DNA from: Lysinibacillus mangiferihumi
GTDB taxonomy: Bacteria > Bacillota > Bacilli > Bacillales_A > Planococcaceae
Length of the DNA stretch: 64,000 nt
Assembly: GCF_003049665.1 (NCBI RefSeq)
Contig: NZ_PYWM01000010.1
Location: 85,589-149,588, forward strand
Direction of reading: 5' to 3'
Positions 41,496-50,626 of this stretch are shown piece after piece. Each line of letters starts with the position of its first letter. Position 1 is the stretch's first letter. The translations under genes were made by a program, and so were the position numbers. The notes beneath the pieces were generated by a model. It made no database searches. It was not told the origin of the DNA and saw only the letters and a list, made by a program, of their open reading frames with translations.

Positions 41496-42434
41496 ATGAC
41501 AACAGCTATTACAGGAAAAGAGTTCGTACAGCTACACCCGAATACACGACAACAGACATTAGCTCAAAAGCTAGATTACGTGGTAGTTGACGGAAAGCCT
41601 TACTCTACAGAAACTGGCGAATACTTAGGAGATAAGTATGTTCACGATTTAGTGCCTCGCCGTACAGCGGGTCAGTATAAAGTAATCGAATCTAAACGTA
41701 TCTTGGACGAGCATGAGGTAGAAAACGGAGGCTTCGTATTCACCTTCTTTAAACAGTCACGCATGATAAGCGAACGATTCCCAACACTCAACAATTCCGA
41801 TATTGCACGACTAATGTACCTCGGTACTTACATCGCATGGAACACAGGGCGCATTCAGTACGATAATGGTCGAGTGATTGACCGTGAAGGCTTTGAAAAG
41901 TTGATGGGATTAAGTACTAAACGCTCACGCGAACTATTCAAACGCTACGTAGAGGCGGAGATTTTAACAGAACGAGATGACTGTATCTTTATGAATCCAA
42001 CGGTGTTTTATCGAGGGAATGTAAAGACAATCAGCCCCGCAGTATCAGATATGCAACACACGCGCTTATTCAAGAAAACGATACGTGACTTATATGAGAA
42101 AACAAACGGCAGAACGGTTGGACAGCTTGCGCTAGTCTACTCAGTTATGCCTTTTTTAAATTTCGAAACAAATACAATCTGCTTCAATCCCGACGAAACT
42201 GACTTGGATCGCCTTCGCCCGATGGGATTAGAGAAACTTGCGGTTCTATTGGGATATGCAAACGCGGGTAAGTTAAAAACCGCATTGAACCGCGTTCAGA
42301 TAGATGGACAAGTAGTATTTAACTTCTATGAAAATCCGCGAGACAGACGTGAGAAACGTATTACAGTCAATCCTCGAACAATTTTTGCAGGAACTGGCGA
42401 GCAATTAGCTGCGATCATGGTGCAGTTCAATTAA
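41496..42434 (+). CDS. Probable replication initiator (RepL-like winged helix)
   Basis: 312 residues from ATG 41496 (AAAGGA 8 bases upstream; earlier in-frame ATGs at 41478-41490 overlap that site). The middle (NNSDIARLMYLGTYI, VIDREGFEKLMGLS, RSRELFKRYVEAEIL) reads as winged-helix initiators of Firmicute plasmids and phages, with the IFMNPTVFYRGNV strand typical of RepL-like proteins, and a second NPRTIFAG near the end. Neighbouring 19-bp repeats and hairpins could be its origin. The family assignment is from pattern, not a search. Confidence 0.6.
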   Translation: MTTAITGKEFVQLHPNTRQQTLAQKLDYVVVDGKPYSTETGEYLGDKYVHDLVPRRTAGQYKVIESKRILDEHEVENGGFVFTFFKQSRMISERFPTLNNSDIARLMYLGTYIAWNTGRIQYDNGRVIDREGFEKLMGLSTKRSRELFKRYVEAEILTERDDCIFMNPTVFYRGNVKTISPAVSDMQHTRLFKKTIRDLYEKTNGRTVGQLALVYSVMPFLNFETNTICFNPDETDLDRLRPMGLEKLAVLLGYANAGKLKTALNRVQIDGQVVFNFYENPRDRREKRITVNPRTIFAGTGEQLAAIMVQFN

Positions 42435-42456
42435 ACAAAGGAAAAGGAGAATGAAA

Positions 42457-42768
42457 ATGACACTATCCATTAAACAAACAGTAACAGAAACAGGGCCAAT
42501 GACAGTAGAGGTTGCAATTGAGTTGCCTGACAAAAGTATATTCCGTGAAGTTTATCATAACGGAAACCTTGTATTCCCTGCATTTGTTTCTCTGCGTAAG
42601 GTCTTGCAACACTACAAAGAAACAGAAATCGCAGTGATAACAACGAGTGAGCCACTGGCCAGAGAGTACAACTACGAACATCATAATCCTAATGCTCGAT
42701 TATTAATGGAGTTAAAAAAGATAATCGCGCGAAACGGCTTGACCGTTAGCGTTGAGTATATGCAATAA
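42457..42768 (+). CDS. Hypothetical island protein, 103 aa
   Basis: 103 residues, beta-rich at the start (MTLSIKQTVTETGPMTVEVA) with a helical end (NARLLMELKKIIARNGL). ATG 42457 has AAGGAG 7 bases upstream; ATG 42451 is too close to it. It lies in the operon of the rep-like gene. No family recognised. Confidence 0.6.
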   Translation: MTLSIKQTVTETGPMTVEVAIELPDKSIFREVYHNGNLVFPAFVSLRKVLQHYKETEIAVITTSEPLAREYNYEHHNPNARLLMELKKIIARNGLTVSVEYMQ

Positions 42769-42796
42769 AAATTAAAAGATGAAAAGGACGATGACT

Positions 42797-42928
42797 ATGA
42801 CAAAGAAAACAGAACAACAAACAGATGCTAAAACGATGGAGATGCTATACGCTATCAGTCTTTCATTGGCACGCTTAGAGGGCAAGTTAGATGTAATTGT
42901 TGCTCAAAGTAAAGGCGGTGCATGCTAA
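42797..42928 (+). CDS. Small helical island protein, 43 aa
   Basis: A short frame ending in KTMEMLYAISLSLARLEGKL and DVIVAQSKGGAC. The leader AGATGAAAAGGACGATGACT is nearly the same as that of the rep-like gene at 41477, with AAAGGA 8 bases from ATG 42797, so both genes share a translation signal. The stop overlaps the start of the HNH gene (TAATG). Function unknown. Confidence 0.55.
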   Translation: MTKKTEQQTDAKTMEMLYAISLSLARLEGKLDVIVAQSKGGAC

Positions 42929-43473
42929 TGAAGGTTTGCACAAAATGTGGTACTAAAACCAAACATTTTTACAGTATGAAGCGAACACACTGCATTGAAT
43001 GTGAACGGAAGGACGCTCGGTATCGTATGGCATCGCTTGAAAATAGAGCGCGCGGTGCTTTCCGACACGCGAACAGAAAAGCTGAGCAATTCGGAGTTGC
43101 AAACGATTTAACTTACGACGATGTTATGTACTTGTTTAAGTTAGCTGGCGGACGATGCGCATATACAGGTAGATTTAGCAACGATTTATCTCTCGAACAT
43201 GTCATACCTATGTCAGCAGGCGGTGCGAATACGATAGGAAACATTATTGTCGTTGATGTCAGCGTAAATCGAAAGAAAAATAATCGTAGTTTCCTCGAGT
43301 TTATCGAGACAAAATATAATCCATACGATGTTGCACCCCTCGTCAAACTACTGGCGGCGCGAGGTAATCGTGATTATGCGGGGCTATATGACGAGTTATA
43401 TGAGTTCCAACGAGAAGAGTGCAATGCGTGGTATAGACGTCTTATGGACAAGCAGAAACAGGCTGCAGTATGA
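42928..43473 (+). CDS. HNH endonuclease
   Basis: 181 residues. Two N-terminal zinc CxxC pairs (CTKCGTK, HCIECERK) are followed by the HNH core CAYTGRF.NDLSLEHVIPMSAGG.NTIGNIIV...N..K, where the EHV histidine is catalytic. ATG 42928 overlaps the preceding stop; 42922 is also in frame. HNH nucleases often lie beside terminase genes in phages and help packaging, but here no large terminase follows. Confidence 0.8.
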   Translation: MKVCTKCGTKTKHFYSMKRTHCIECERKDARYRMASLENRARGAFRHANRKAEQFGVANDLTYDDVMYLFKLAGGRCAYTGRFSNDLSLEHVIPMSAGGANTIGNIIVVDVSVNRKKNNRSFLEFIETKYNPYDVAPLVKLLAARGNRDYAGLYDELYEFQREECNAWYRRLMDKQKQAAV

Positions 43474-43547
43474 CGAAAATAAATAAAGAATCAGAGGAAA
43501 TCGTACCCACGACCGCCGAAACTGGAAGGGCGGTGAGTGTTCCATAA
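43470..43547 (+). CDS. Possible 25-aa ORF between HNH and scaffold genes
   Basis: Short frame that starts inside the HNH stop (ATGA) and encodes MTKINKESEEIVPTTAETGR and five more residues. It sits where terminase and portal genes stand in ordinary phages and could be the leftover start of such a gene. No independent ribosome site, so it is uncertain. Confidence 0.3.
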   Translation: MTKINKESEEIVPTTAETGRAVSVP

Positions 43548-43591
43548 GCACATCGTAGTATCCCATATTAAAACTTAGGAGGAAAAGGAAT

Positions 43592-44047
43592 ATGACAGTA
43601 AAGCCAGAACAAGAAGTAATCGAGGAACAAGCAATCGAACAACCGACAGAGCAAACGGAAATTGACGAGTTACGAGCACAGGTAGCTGAGTATGAAGTGC
43701 TGAAAGCGCAAATTGCAGAGCAAGAAGCGACTCAAAAAGCCGAGATATTCGCGCAGAAGGTCGAACAATCTGGGGTTAAAGACTTCGATAAATTACAGCC
43801 GTTTTTAGATGCTACAAAGCTAGAGGGCGATGCGCTCGATGAACTGCTCGGCATTTTGCAAGGCATGAAGCCAAAGCAGACACCGATTGGCACTGCGACA
43901 AATGGCGGTAATGGTGGTCAAAAGACTTCACAAGAAACGATGCTTGCAAACGCAGAGGCAGCAGCTAAGCGAACTGGCAGCGTTGAAGATATTGCCGCAT
44001 TTAGCGGACTAAAACAAAAAATTAAACAATTTGGGGGACGACGATAA
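43592..44047 (+). CDS. Phage head scaffold-like protein
   Basis: 151 residues, acidic and Glu/Gln-rich with a coiled coil (EIDELRAQVAEYEVLKAQIA) and a GTATNGGNGGQKT linker. Small acidic coiled-coil proteins just ahead of the capsid gene are usually scaffolds for head assembly. AGGAGGAAAAGG precedes the ATG. The stop overlaps the capsid start by one base (TAATG). Confidence 0.7.
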   Translation: MTVKPEQEVIEEQAIEQPTEQTEIDELRAQVAEYEVLKAQIAEQEATQKAEIFAQKVEQSGVKDFDKLQPFLDATKLEGDALDELLGILQGMKPKQTPIGTATNGGNGGQKTSQETMLANAEAAAKRTGSVEDIAAFSGLKQKIKQFGGRR

Positions 44048-45141
44048 TGACAAACGTAATTAATACTACTCAATTAGTAGGTAAGAAAGAATCTGTAGTA
44101 GACGAGGTACTTTTACTCAATCCAAATCAAACGCCTCTAGTAAACTTACTAGGCTTTAAACAACCCGTAACTAATACAACTCACGTTTGGTACGAGGATC
44201 AAACATTCGCAGTCAAAACGAAGGTGACGTCGCTTGCTGCTATCGATGCTACCGAGTTAACTGTAGCTGACGTGGAGCCATTTGTGGTCGATGCTATTGC
44301 ACAAATCGAGGAGGAGTTAGTACAGGTTACTGCGATTAATACCTCTGCTAAGAAAATCACAGTAGTACGTGGTTATGCAGGTACAACAGCCTCGGCAATC
44401 GCAAAAGACGCAGAGATTGAGTTCTTATATGTACGTGGTGAAGAAGGCGCTGACATTCCGAAATCACGCTACAAACCACGCCAACGTGTTGAAAACTATA
44501 CACAAATCTTCATGGAATCGGTAGAAGTTACCGGCACAGCGGAATCAGTTTCGCAGTATGGTGTAGATGGTTTATACAACTACGAGAAAGCGAAGAAACA
44601 ACTTGAAGTTGCTTTACAGCTTGAAAAATCGTTAATCAACGGAGTCAAGTTCGATGATGGTACAGTACGACATTTAGGCGGTCTGCGTAACTTCATTAAG
44701 ACAAATGTTACAGACGCAGGTAAAGTCGCTATTTCAATTAAGATGCTTACGGATATGGTACAGACGGTGTTCGAGAAAGGTGGTCTTGCAGGTGGCGGAC
44801 AGTATGCGTTTATTGTATCAGCGCATCAAAAGCGTGCTATCAGTGATTTACAAGGCGATAAAATCCGCATCACACAAGCGGAAAACAGTCGTGGACAAGT
44901 AGTCGATCACTTAGTAACCGACTTCGGGCAGTTCCCAATTGTGATGAACGATAACGTTAAGTCGAATGAGATTTTCTTCATCGACATTAATCGTACGGCA
45001 ATCAAGCCGTTAAATGACCGTGGATTCCATCATATTCCTGCAGCAGTTACGGGCGACCGTCAACGTGGTTTTATCGTAGGCGAGTACACGCTCGAGTTCA
45101 AACAAGAGTCGGCACACGGACGCATCAAGAATTTAGCGTAA
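44047..45141 (+). CDS. Phage major capsid protein (SU10/DUF5309 type)
   Basis: 364 residues. The start (NTTQLVGKKESVVDEVLLLN and PNQTPLVNLLG) and the later RYKPRQRVENYTQIFMESVEVTGTAE read as the SU10-type major capsid family. Residues 55-135 carry an extra beta-rich insertion (VQVTAINTSAKKITVVRGYAG), often a surface-exposed domain. Preceded by the scaffold and followed by tail genes. The family assignment is from motif memory. Confidence 0.75.
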   Translation: MTNVINTTQLVGKKESVVDEVLLLNPNQTPLVNLLGFKQPVTNTTHVWYEDQTFAVKTKVTSLAAIDATELTVADVEPFVVDAIAQIEEELVQVTAINTSAKKITVVRGYAGTTASAIAKDAEIEFLYVRGEEGADIPKSRYKPRQRVENYTQIFMESVEVTGTAESVSQYGVDGLYNYEKAKKQLEVALQLEKSLINGVKFDDGTVRHLGGLRNFIKTNVTDAGKVAISIKMLTDMVQTVFEKGGLAGGGQYAFIVSAHQKRAISDLQGDKIRITQAENSRGQVVDHLVTDFGQFPIVMNDNVKSNEIFFIDINRTAIKPLNDRGFHHIPAAVTGDRQRGFIVGEYTLEFKQESAHGRIKNLA

Positions 45142-45238
45142 CAATTTTCGAGAGGCTTGCGATTAGTTTCGTAGGCTTCTTTTTGTTTCAAACGTGAAAG
45201 TCAGTTCAAAAAAAATTAAATGTATGGGAGACGATTAA

Positions 45239-45631
45239 ATGACAATTTTAGACGCATTCTTAGGGGCAAAACCTACAGTAGAAATTACGGAAAAGGTATT
45301 TATTAAACGTTTAGGTAATTCTATTACGATTAAAGCACTTACAGGTGAGGATATCGATATGATTCGTGACCAGGCAACTTATCCGATTAAGAACGGCAAG
45401 AAAACGGAGCTAAGAGTTAATGAAGAAGAAGTATCACGCTTACTTATCGTTAAAGCAACGATTGAGCCGAACTTTGCAGATAGACAATTGTTAGAGCATT
45501 TTAAAGCGGCTGACGCAGGAGATTGCATACAAAAAGCGTTATTAGCTGGAGAAATTGCAACATTACAAAACGCGATTTTGACACTAGCAGGCTTTAACGA
45601 CGAGGAAGAAATAGAAGAAGTAAAAAACTAA
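45239..45631 (+). CDS. Tail assembly chaperone, gpG-like
   Basis: 130 residues; acidic helical protein with EKVFIKRLGNSITIKALTGE near residue 18, the pattern of XkdN/gpG-type tail chaperones. It precedes the tape measure gene as in all long-tailed phages. GGGAGACG lies before the ATG. Its last codons contain the slippery site A-AAA-AAC, from which a longer gpGT form is made. Confidence 0.75.
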   Translation: MTILDAFLGAKPTVEITEKVFIKRLGNSITIKALTGEDIDMIRDQATYPIKNGKKTELRVNEEEVSRLLIVKATIEPNFADRQLLEHFKAADAGDCIQKALLAGEIATLQNAILTLAGFNDEEEIEEVKN

Positions 45632-45810
45632 TTAAGGCGGGTGGTGAAGCATTCTTATTGCACCGTATATGGCAAAATCACCACATCCCGCCGCATGAAG
45701 TTTATGAGATGAAGAAACGTTATAGGACGTTTATGTATGCGTCAGAAATGATTGTGATGGATGAAGAAGATCAACAGCGAAAAGAATTAGAACGTAAACA
45801 ATGGCAGTAG
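45239..45810 (+). CDS. Tail assembly chaperone frameshift product, gpGT-like
   Basis: A -1 shift on A-AAA-AAC (45622-45628) just before the gpG stop (45629) continues in the second frame from 45628 to the TAG at 45808-45810, adding 60 codons. The extension begins LIKAGGEAFLLHRIWQNHHI and has PHEVYEMKKRYRTFMYASEM, typical of the T part, which recruits the major tail protein to the tape measure. The open frame and its position make the frameshift almost certain. Confidence 0.8.
45622..45628 (+). promoter_or_regulatory. -1 programmed frameshift heptamer
   Basis: A AAA AAC in the zero frame of the tail chaperone, one codon before its stop. It fits X-XXY-YYZ exactly. No strong downstream pseudoknot is obvious. 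Confidence 0.8.
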
Positions 45811-45862
45811 AAGGCGCTCTTAATAGGGCGTCTTTTTTATTTTGTCAAAGGAGAGAATGCGA

Positions 45863-45940
45863 ATGAATGACAAATTATATGAACATAGCAATCGGTTTAT
45901 ACCAGTCAGTCAAAAAGCCGTAAAGAGAGCTGATAACTAA
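45863..45940 (+). CDS. 25-aa ORF before the tape measure gene
   Basis: A short frame encoding MNDKLYEHSNRFIPVSQKAV and five more residues, with AAAGGAGAG 8 bases upstream. Its TAA overlaps the ATG of the tape measure gene (TAATG), so it may serve to couple translation. Function unknown. Confidence 0.45.
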   Translation: MNDKLYEHSNRFIPVSQKAVKRADN

Positions 45941-48297
45941 TGGCCATTAATTTAACCGCAATATTTCAAGTTCGCGATCATCAAGGAACGTCACGGCTTA
46001 GACGAATCATACAAATGATGGACCGAATGAATCGAACAAGTCGAACTACGAGCGAAAGCATGTCGAGGTCACAAACCGCAGTAAATAGGCTAGGCAGTGC
46101 AGTATCTTCGACATCTAATCGTATGAACGGCTTTTCTACAAGTATTAGCCGATTGCACGTAGGTTCAAATGGATTGAGTGCATCGTTCGGAGGTTTGCAA
46201 AGTACGCTTGTTGGGTTGGCCAGCGCATATATAGGTGCGAATGGTGCTGCGAAATTACTAAATGCTACAATAGGGCAAGCTGCTCAATTCGAGCAAAGTA
46301 AAGCAATTATACAAGCAGCTTTCCAGGACAATGGCGCAACTAAGCAGTATATGAAGATGGTCGATAAAATAGCGATTGATAGCCCACTGCTCAACTCCGG
46401 AGACATGTTTGCAGGCTCTAAAGGTCTTCTTACCTTAACAAAAGATATGGGACAACTTGAGAAGTCTTGGAAACTTGTTGAGCGTCTTATTGCCAGTGAT
46501 CCGACGAAATCAATCGATGATGCTGTAAGGGGGCTTCGCGAACTTGCATCTGGAGATACGATTTCTTTACGTGATGTATTTAACCTTGATAAAAACATTT
46601 TAAATGACGTTAAAGGCGGTTCATTCGAGGAGCAACTGGCGGGGGTAGATAAAGCGTTAAATAAGATGAACATAACACAAAAAACCGTTGAGGCAATGGG
46701 TTCCACTACACTTGGTAGATGGAATAGCCTTAAAGAAAGAGTTGGTACGCTATTCCGTGACGCGGGTGATAAATCAAATACAAAACTAGGCGACTTTTTA
46801 AAACGTATAAATGATTCAATTGATAAATTAGATGTAAAAAGTATCAGCGATAAATTGGGTAATTTTTTAGGAAAAGCGACAGATAAAGCGATCACACTGT
46901 ACGACGCGTTCATGAAATGGCGCAAGCCAATAGCGTACGCAGCAGGAGCAGTAGGCACGTTTGTAGCTGTGTTAGCTGTAGTGGGTACAATATCAGCACT
47001 CGCGAATCCAGTCGGACTAATCGCCGCAGGAATTGCCGCGGCAGCAGTCGGAGTAAAAGCGCTCTATGACAATAGCGAAACGTTCCGAGGCATTATCGAT
47101 AGTATCGTTGGGAAGGTCAAGTCGTTGGTTGACGCATTTAAAGCAGGTGGCACTAGCGGATTAATTGACGCCATCTTCCCACCAGATATTGCAACGAAAT
47201 TAAACGGAATTATCGAAGGAATCAAAACGAAAATATCCGAGTTGGTGTCAGCATTTAAAACAGGCGGAATCGGCGGAGTGTTCGATGAAATTTTCGGTAA
47301 AGGCTCGTTTGAGACGGTTAAGACAAAATTCGAGGAAGTCAAAACTTACGTTACCGAAAAAGTAACGCAACTCTCGTCAGTGTTTGGACGACTGAAAGAG
47401 GCGTTTACACAAGTATGGACGACAATCTCCAGCATAATTTCGAACCTTTGGACGGTCATCCAGCCGTATTTAAGTGGACTTTGGAACCTCCTGCAAATTC
47501 TCGGAGACGTTGCTGTGCTTGTTTTCAATAACGTCATTGCACCGGCGCTTTCGTTTGTCGCGCAACTGTTCTCTACTCTGTGGACGATTGCACAGCCTAT
47601 TATTAACGCTATTGCGAATGGATTCGAGTTACTCTCCTCAGTAATTAAGTGGTTATGGGATAACGTACTTGCCCCACTAGTCGAGTTTATCTTAACCGGC
47701 GTTAAAAATGCGTTCGATACATTCTCCGGTGCACTATCGGGCGTACAAGGCTGGTTCGAATCTCTAAGTGGATGGATATCAACAGCCTACGGACATGTTA
47801 AAGATTTCGCGAACTTTATTAGTTCCGTAAAAATGCCTGACTGGATTTCTAAAGGTATCAGTTCTACTGTGTCGTTCGTAGGAGATATGCTTGGCGGCGG
47901 TGTTAAACCGGACGGATCTCACTATCATGGACTAAATAACGTGCCGTATGATAATTATCTCTCATATTTACACAAAGGAGAAATGGTACTACCTCGTTTT
48001 GAGGCAGAGGCATATCGTTCTATGATTAGTGGAAAAACACACAGTTCGGGAGTAGATGATGTATCTTACAACTCAACAGGCGTAGGGATTACCAATAACT
48101 CAACATATAATTCATACAACACTGCGAATACTCCTCGCAATGAGAAAAGTACGCCTAGTGTAGTTACGATTAAACCAACGATCAATATGCCTGGCATGGT
48201 TGTACGTGAAGAAGCTGACGTTCGGAAATTAAGTGATGCGGTAGCAGAAAAAATTGTGGAGAAAGTTTTAGAAAAACGAGGAGTATTCGTCTATTGA
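45940..48297 (+). CDS. Phage tail tape measure protein
   Basis: 785 residues. The N-terminus is helical and Arg/Ser-rich (RIIQMMDRMNRTSRTTSESM), there are hydrophobic segments near residues 330-375 (AYAAGAVGTFVAVLAVVGTI) and repeated amphipathic Trp-containing helices in the middle. These are usual for tape measure proteins, which set tail length and reach into the host membrane. A length of 785 would suggest a tail of roughly 110-120 nm by the usual 1.5 angstrom per residue rule. The C-terminus NMPGMVVREEADVRKLSDAV is also typical. Confidence 0.85.
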   Translation: MAINLTAIFQVRDHQGTSRLRRIIQMMDRMNRTSRTTSESMSRSQTAVNRLGSAVSSTSNRMNGFSTSISRLHVGSNGLSASFGGLQSTLVGLASAYIGANGAAKLLNATIGQAAQFEQSKAIIQAAFQDNGATKQYMKMVDKIAIDSPLLNSGDMFAGSKGLLTLTKDMGQLEKSWKLVERLIASDPTKSIDDAVRGLRELASGDTISLRDVFNLDKNILNDVKGGSFEEQLAGVDKALNKMNITQKTVEAMGSTTLGRWNSLKERVGTLFRDAGDKSNTKLGDFLKRINDSIDKLDVKSISDKLGNFLGKATDKAITLYDAFMKWRKPIAYAAGAVGTFVAVLAVVGTISALANPVGLIAAGIAAAAVGVKALYDNSETFRGIIDSIVGKVKSLVDAFKAGGTSGLIDAIFPPDIATKLNGIIEGIKTKISELVSAFKTGGIGGVFDEIFGKGSFETVKTKFEEVKTYVTEKVTQLSSVFGRLKEAFTQVWTTISSIISNLWTVIQPYLSGLWNLLQILGDVAVLVFNNVIAPALSFVAQLFSTLWTIAQPIINAIANGFELLSSVIKWLWDNVLAPLVEFILTGVKNAFDTFSGALSGVQGWFESLSGWISTAYGHVKDFANFISSVKMPDWISKGISSTVSFVGDMLGGGVKPDGSHYHGLNNVPYDNYLSYLHKGEMVLPRFEAEAYRSMISGKTHSSGVDDVSYNSTGVGITNNSTYNSYNTANTPRNEKSTPSVVTIKPTINMPGMVVREEADVRKLSDAVAEKIVEKVLEKRGVFVY

Positions 48298-48373
48298 TGA
48301 AAAATCAAACTGGCAGGCATCGGCTATTACAGCGGTGTTTTCCTTTTCTATTACAACGAAAGAAGGGGATTAA

Positions 48374-48796
48374 ATGGCATTTAAGACTAATGCACAGTTA
48401 GAAACGGAGTTAAGAGCGTTGGATGCGTTGTTAGACGATAATTACGATTCTGACCGTCTTACTAGCGACTATGAGGCGTATGAAGTGTATAAGCGTAATT
48501 TCGGTGAGGCTAGCGAGTTCTTACTGATTTATGCAGATATGTTAGCGAAAACAGGAAAACCGTATGTCGTAGAGGAATCAGAAAAGATTAGACGCTTGAT
48601 TGATGCGTTCGATTCGGTTAGTAACTGTAGCGATGTATTGCTAGCAACAACTAATTTTATGATTGCGCACAGCTTAAAGCAAGCTATCGGAGAAGCATCG
48701 CAGAACATTCCTTATACTTATGCTGCGTTCATTATCGAGGCTATCAAATATCAGTATAAACCTAACTATAAAGAATTTAACGGGGGTAATCAATAA
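48374..48796 (+). CDS. Hypothetical island protein, 140 aa
   Basis: 140-residue, all-helical soluble protein (AQLETELRALDALLDDNYDS; FMIAHSLKQAIGEASQ). AAGGGG lies 7 bases before the ATG. Its stop overlaps the next gene by one base (TAATG). In a phage this position after the tape measure would hold distal tail genes, but the protein does not resemble one. No family recognised. Confidence 0.6.
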   Translation: MAFKTNAQLETELRALDALLDDNYDSDRLTSDYEAYEVYKRNFGEASEFLLIYADMLAKTGKPYVVEESEKIRRLIDAFDSVSNCSDVLLATTNFMIAHSLKQAIGEASQNIPYTYAAFIIEAIKYQYKPNYKEFNGGNQ

Positions 48797-49230
48797 TGGC
48801 GAAATTAACATTAGACGCATTAAAAGCGAGGCTGACACCGAATCAACTGAGAGCTGCGGAACTACTTCTAGAGAAAGAGTATGCGCCAAAAGGCGAGAAG
48901 AAAACGTATGCACAGATATCCGAACAAATCGGAATTGATACGTCAACGCTTTATCACTGGCGACATAATACGGACTTCGTTCAGTATTTAGCAACGGTCA
49001 GTGATACGAAGCTAGACAGCGCGAGAGCGGTAGCTGACGCACAATTGATGAACTTAGTGAAAGGTACTTCCAACAACGGGAACGCTTCAATTAAGGCGCT
49101 TGAGCTATATTATAAGCTCGTCGGAAAGCTAGTCGATAAGCGAGAGGTTGTTTCAACGAACCAAGAACCGGAAGCGCATGACATTGATGCGCTTAAGGCG
49201 AAAATTGAGCGATTACGCGCAAATAAATGA
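48796..49230 (+). CDS. HTH protein of small-terminase / phBC6A51 type
   Basis: 144 residues. TPNQLRAAELLLEKEYAPKG then YAQISEQIGIDTSTLYHWRHN form a helix-turn-helix at about 12-58, followed by helical ADAQLMNLVKG and ALELYYKLVGKL. This is the pattern of the phBC6A51-like HTH proteins and of small terminases that choose the DNA to be packaged. It is the last gene of the structural operon. If it is a small terminase without a large partner, it could redirect a helper phage's packaging. Confidence 0.65.
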   Translation: MAKLTLDALKARLTPNQLRAAELLLEKEYAPKGEKKTYAQISEQIGIDTSTLYHWRHNTDFVQYLATVSDTKLDSARAVADAQLMNLVKGTSNNGNASIKALELYYKLVGKLVDKREVVSTNQEPEAHDIDALKAKIERLRANK

Positions 49231-49237
49231 CGCAATA

Positions 49238-49278
49238 TTAACGGGCATGCCTTCGGGTGTGTCCGTCTTTTTTTATGT
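49238..49278 (+). terminator. Terminator of the structural operon
   Basis: ACGGGCA / TGTCCGT (one G-T pair) around TGCCTTCGGGTG, followed by CTTTTTTTAT. Confidence 0.75.
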
Positions 49279-49548
49279 CCGTAATATCACGAATAATCAC
49301 GAAATCATCGGGCAGACAGGGCTGGCGCGCGAGGGTGTCTGAAATCTCCACGGTTCAATCTGACGCAGTTTCGACGCATTATAACGTTATGCAAAAGGCA
49401 GGCAGTCGTGAATCTGCGAATGTATGCTTTTATTAAAAAGAATACATATAAAACGTTGTTAAATAGCGGTTTGATAATTGCGTATCTAACGAATGTATGC
49501 TATTTTAGATATAACGATAAAAAGGATACATTCAAAAGGGGCGTAATT

Positions 49549-50133
49549 ATGGCTAATCATAACGAGAAAAAAGGCATGTTAATCGATGTGCAGCCGTTAA
49601 AATCGAAAGAAGAAATAAGCGAGATGTTAGAAGCTTTAGGTATGTCGAAGGAATACGGGCTACGCAATCAACTACTATTCAAGCTCGGCATATCTACCGG
49701 CTTACGATGCGGGGATTTAGTAGCGCTTAAAGTCGAACAGGTAAAGGGGAAGTCATCGTTTAAGATTCGGGAAGGCAAGACGAAGAAGGAGCGCACCGTA
49801 CACCTCGATCAGCTAATGGTTGATATTGCGGATTATATCGATACATTGCCGCCAGGAACAACGTACTTATTCCCATCACGCAAAGGCGACGCACATATTA
49901 GTACGACACAAGCTTATCGCATTATTATTAAAGCTGGCGATCAAATAGGCAATCATTCCGTTGGTTCTCACACAATGCGCAAGACGTTCGGTTACACATA
50001 CTACAACGCAACTAACGATATAGCAACGCTAATGGAAATCTTTAATCATAGTTCGCAAAAGACAACGCTTCGTTACATCGGCATGACTGACGAACGAATT
50101 AAACAAAGCATAAAAAACGTTTCATTCTTTTAA
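49549..50133 (+). CDS. Short tyrosine recombinase
   Basis: 194 residues consisting almost only of the catalytic domain: Arg in STGLRCGDLVALK near 53, HTMRKTFGYTYY near 143, the FNHSSQ histidine near 166 and Tyr in TTLRYIGMTDERI near 176. The separate core-binding domain of usual integrases is missing. ATG 49549 follows AAAAGGGG; the frame is open upstream to 49408 but that part is not conserved. It may help excision or resolve multimers near the right end. Confidence 0.8.
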   Translation: MANHNEKKGMLIDVQPLKSKEEISEMLEALGMSKEYGLRNQLLFKLGISTGLRCGDLVALKVEQVKGKSSFKIREGKTKKERTVHLDQLMVDIADYIDTLPPGTTYLFPSRKGDAHISTTQAYRIIIKAGDQIGNHSVGSHTMRKTFGYTYYNATNDIATLMEIFNHSSQKTTLRYIGMTDERIKQSIKNVSFF

Positions 50134-50626
50134 TAAAAGCGATTAACAACGATTCTATTCGTTTGTTGGTCGTTCTTTTTTTTGCGTTGAAATTGCGTTA
50201 CCCAAGTCCGTCCGCTGTAATCCGCCATCCTGCCGATTACTACTTCTATGCAATATTTTTTATTCCCCAGGGTAAAAATTCCACACAATATTTTTAAATT
50301 CGTAGGGTTAGTGTGCTGTCAGACGCAATTCTAACGCATCGACATTCGCAAAGTAGGGTAGTTGTACGCATAGAATCGTCTGAGGTGCGTTTGTTGTTAG
50401 TCTATATATGTAATTATTTCAAATATGAGGAAATTATTTATTTTGATTTAACTTGCGTCAGTTTTGCGTCATAGCAATTTCTCCGTATCATAACAATACT
50501 GTAAAATATATCGAAACAATATCCGTCGAGTTTCCTTTGTTTTGTCGTAGGTAATTCGGTTATTTTAGTGGATACTACTACGAAATTAAGGGCGTTATAC
50601 TCGGTACGTGAAGGAGAGTGGTATCG
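50134..50626. other. Intergenic region, 493 bp
   Basis: A terminator-like hairpin follows the recombinase (50141-50184, TTAACAACGA / TCGTTTGTTGG then T8). Near 50394 the string TTGTTGTTAGTCTATATATG is a stray copy of the repeat seen in the 40515-41160 array. The rest has no feature I can support. Confidence 0.45.
50141..50184 (+). terminator. Terminator of the short recombinase
   Basis: Stem TTAACAACGA / TCGTTTGTTGG with one bulge, followed by TTCTTTTTTTT. Confidence 0.65.
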
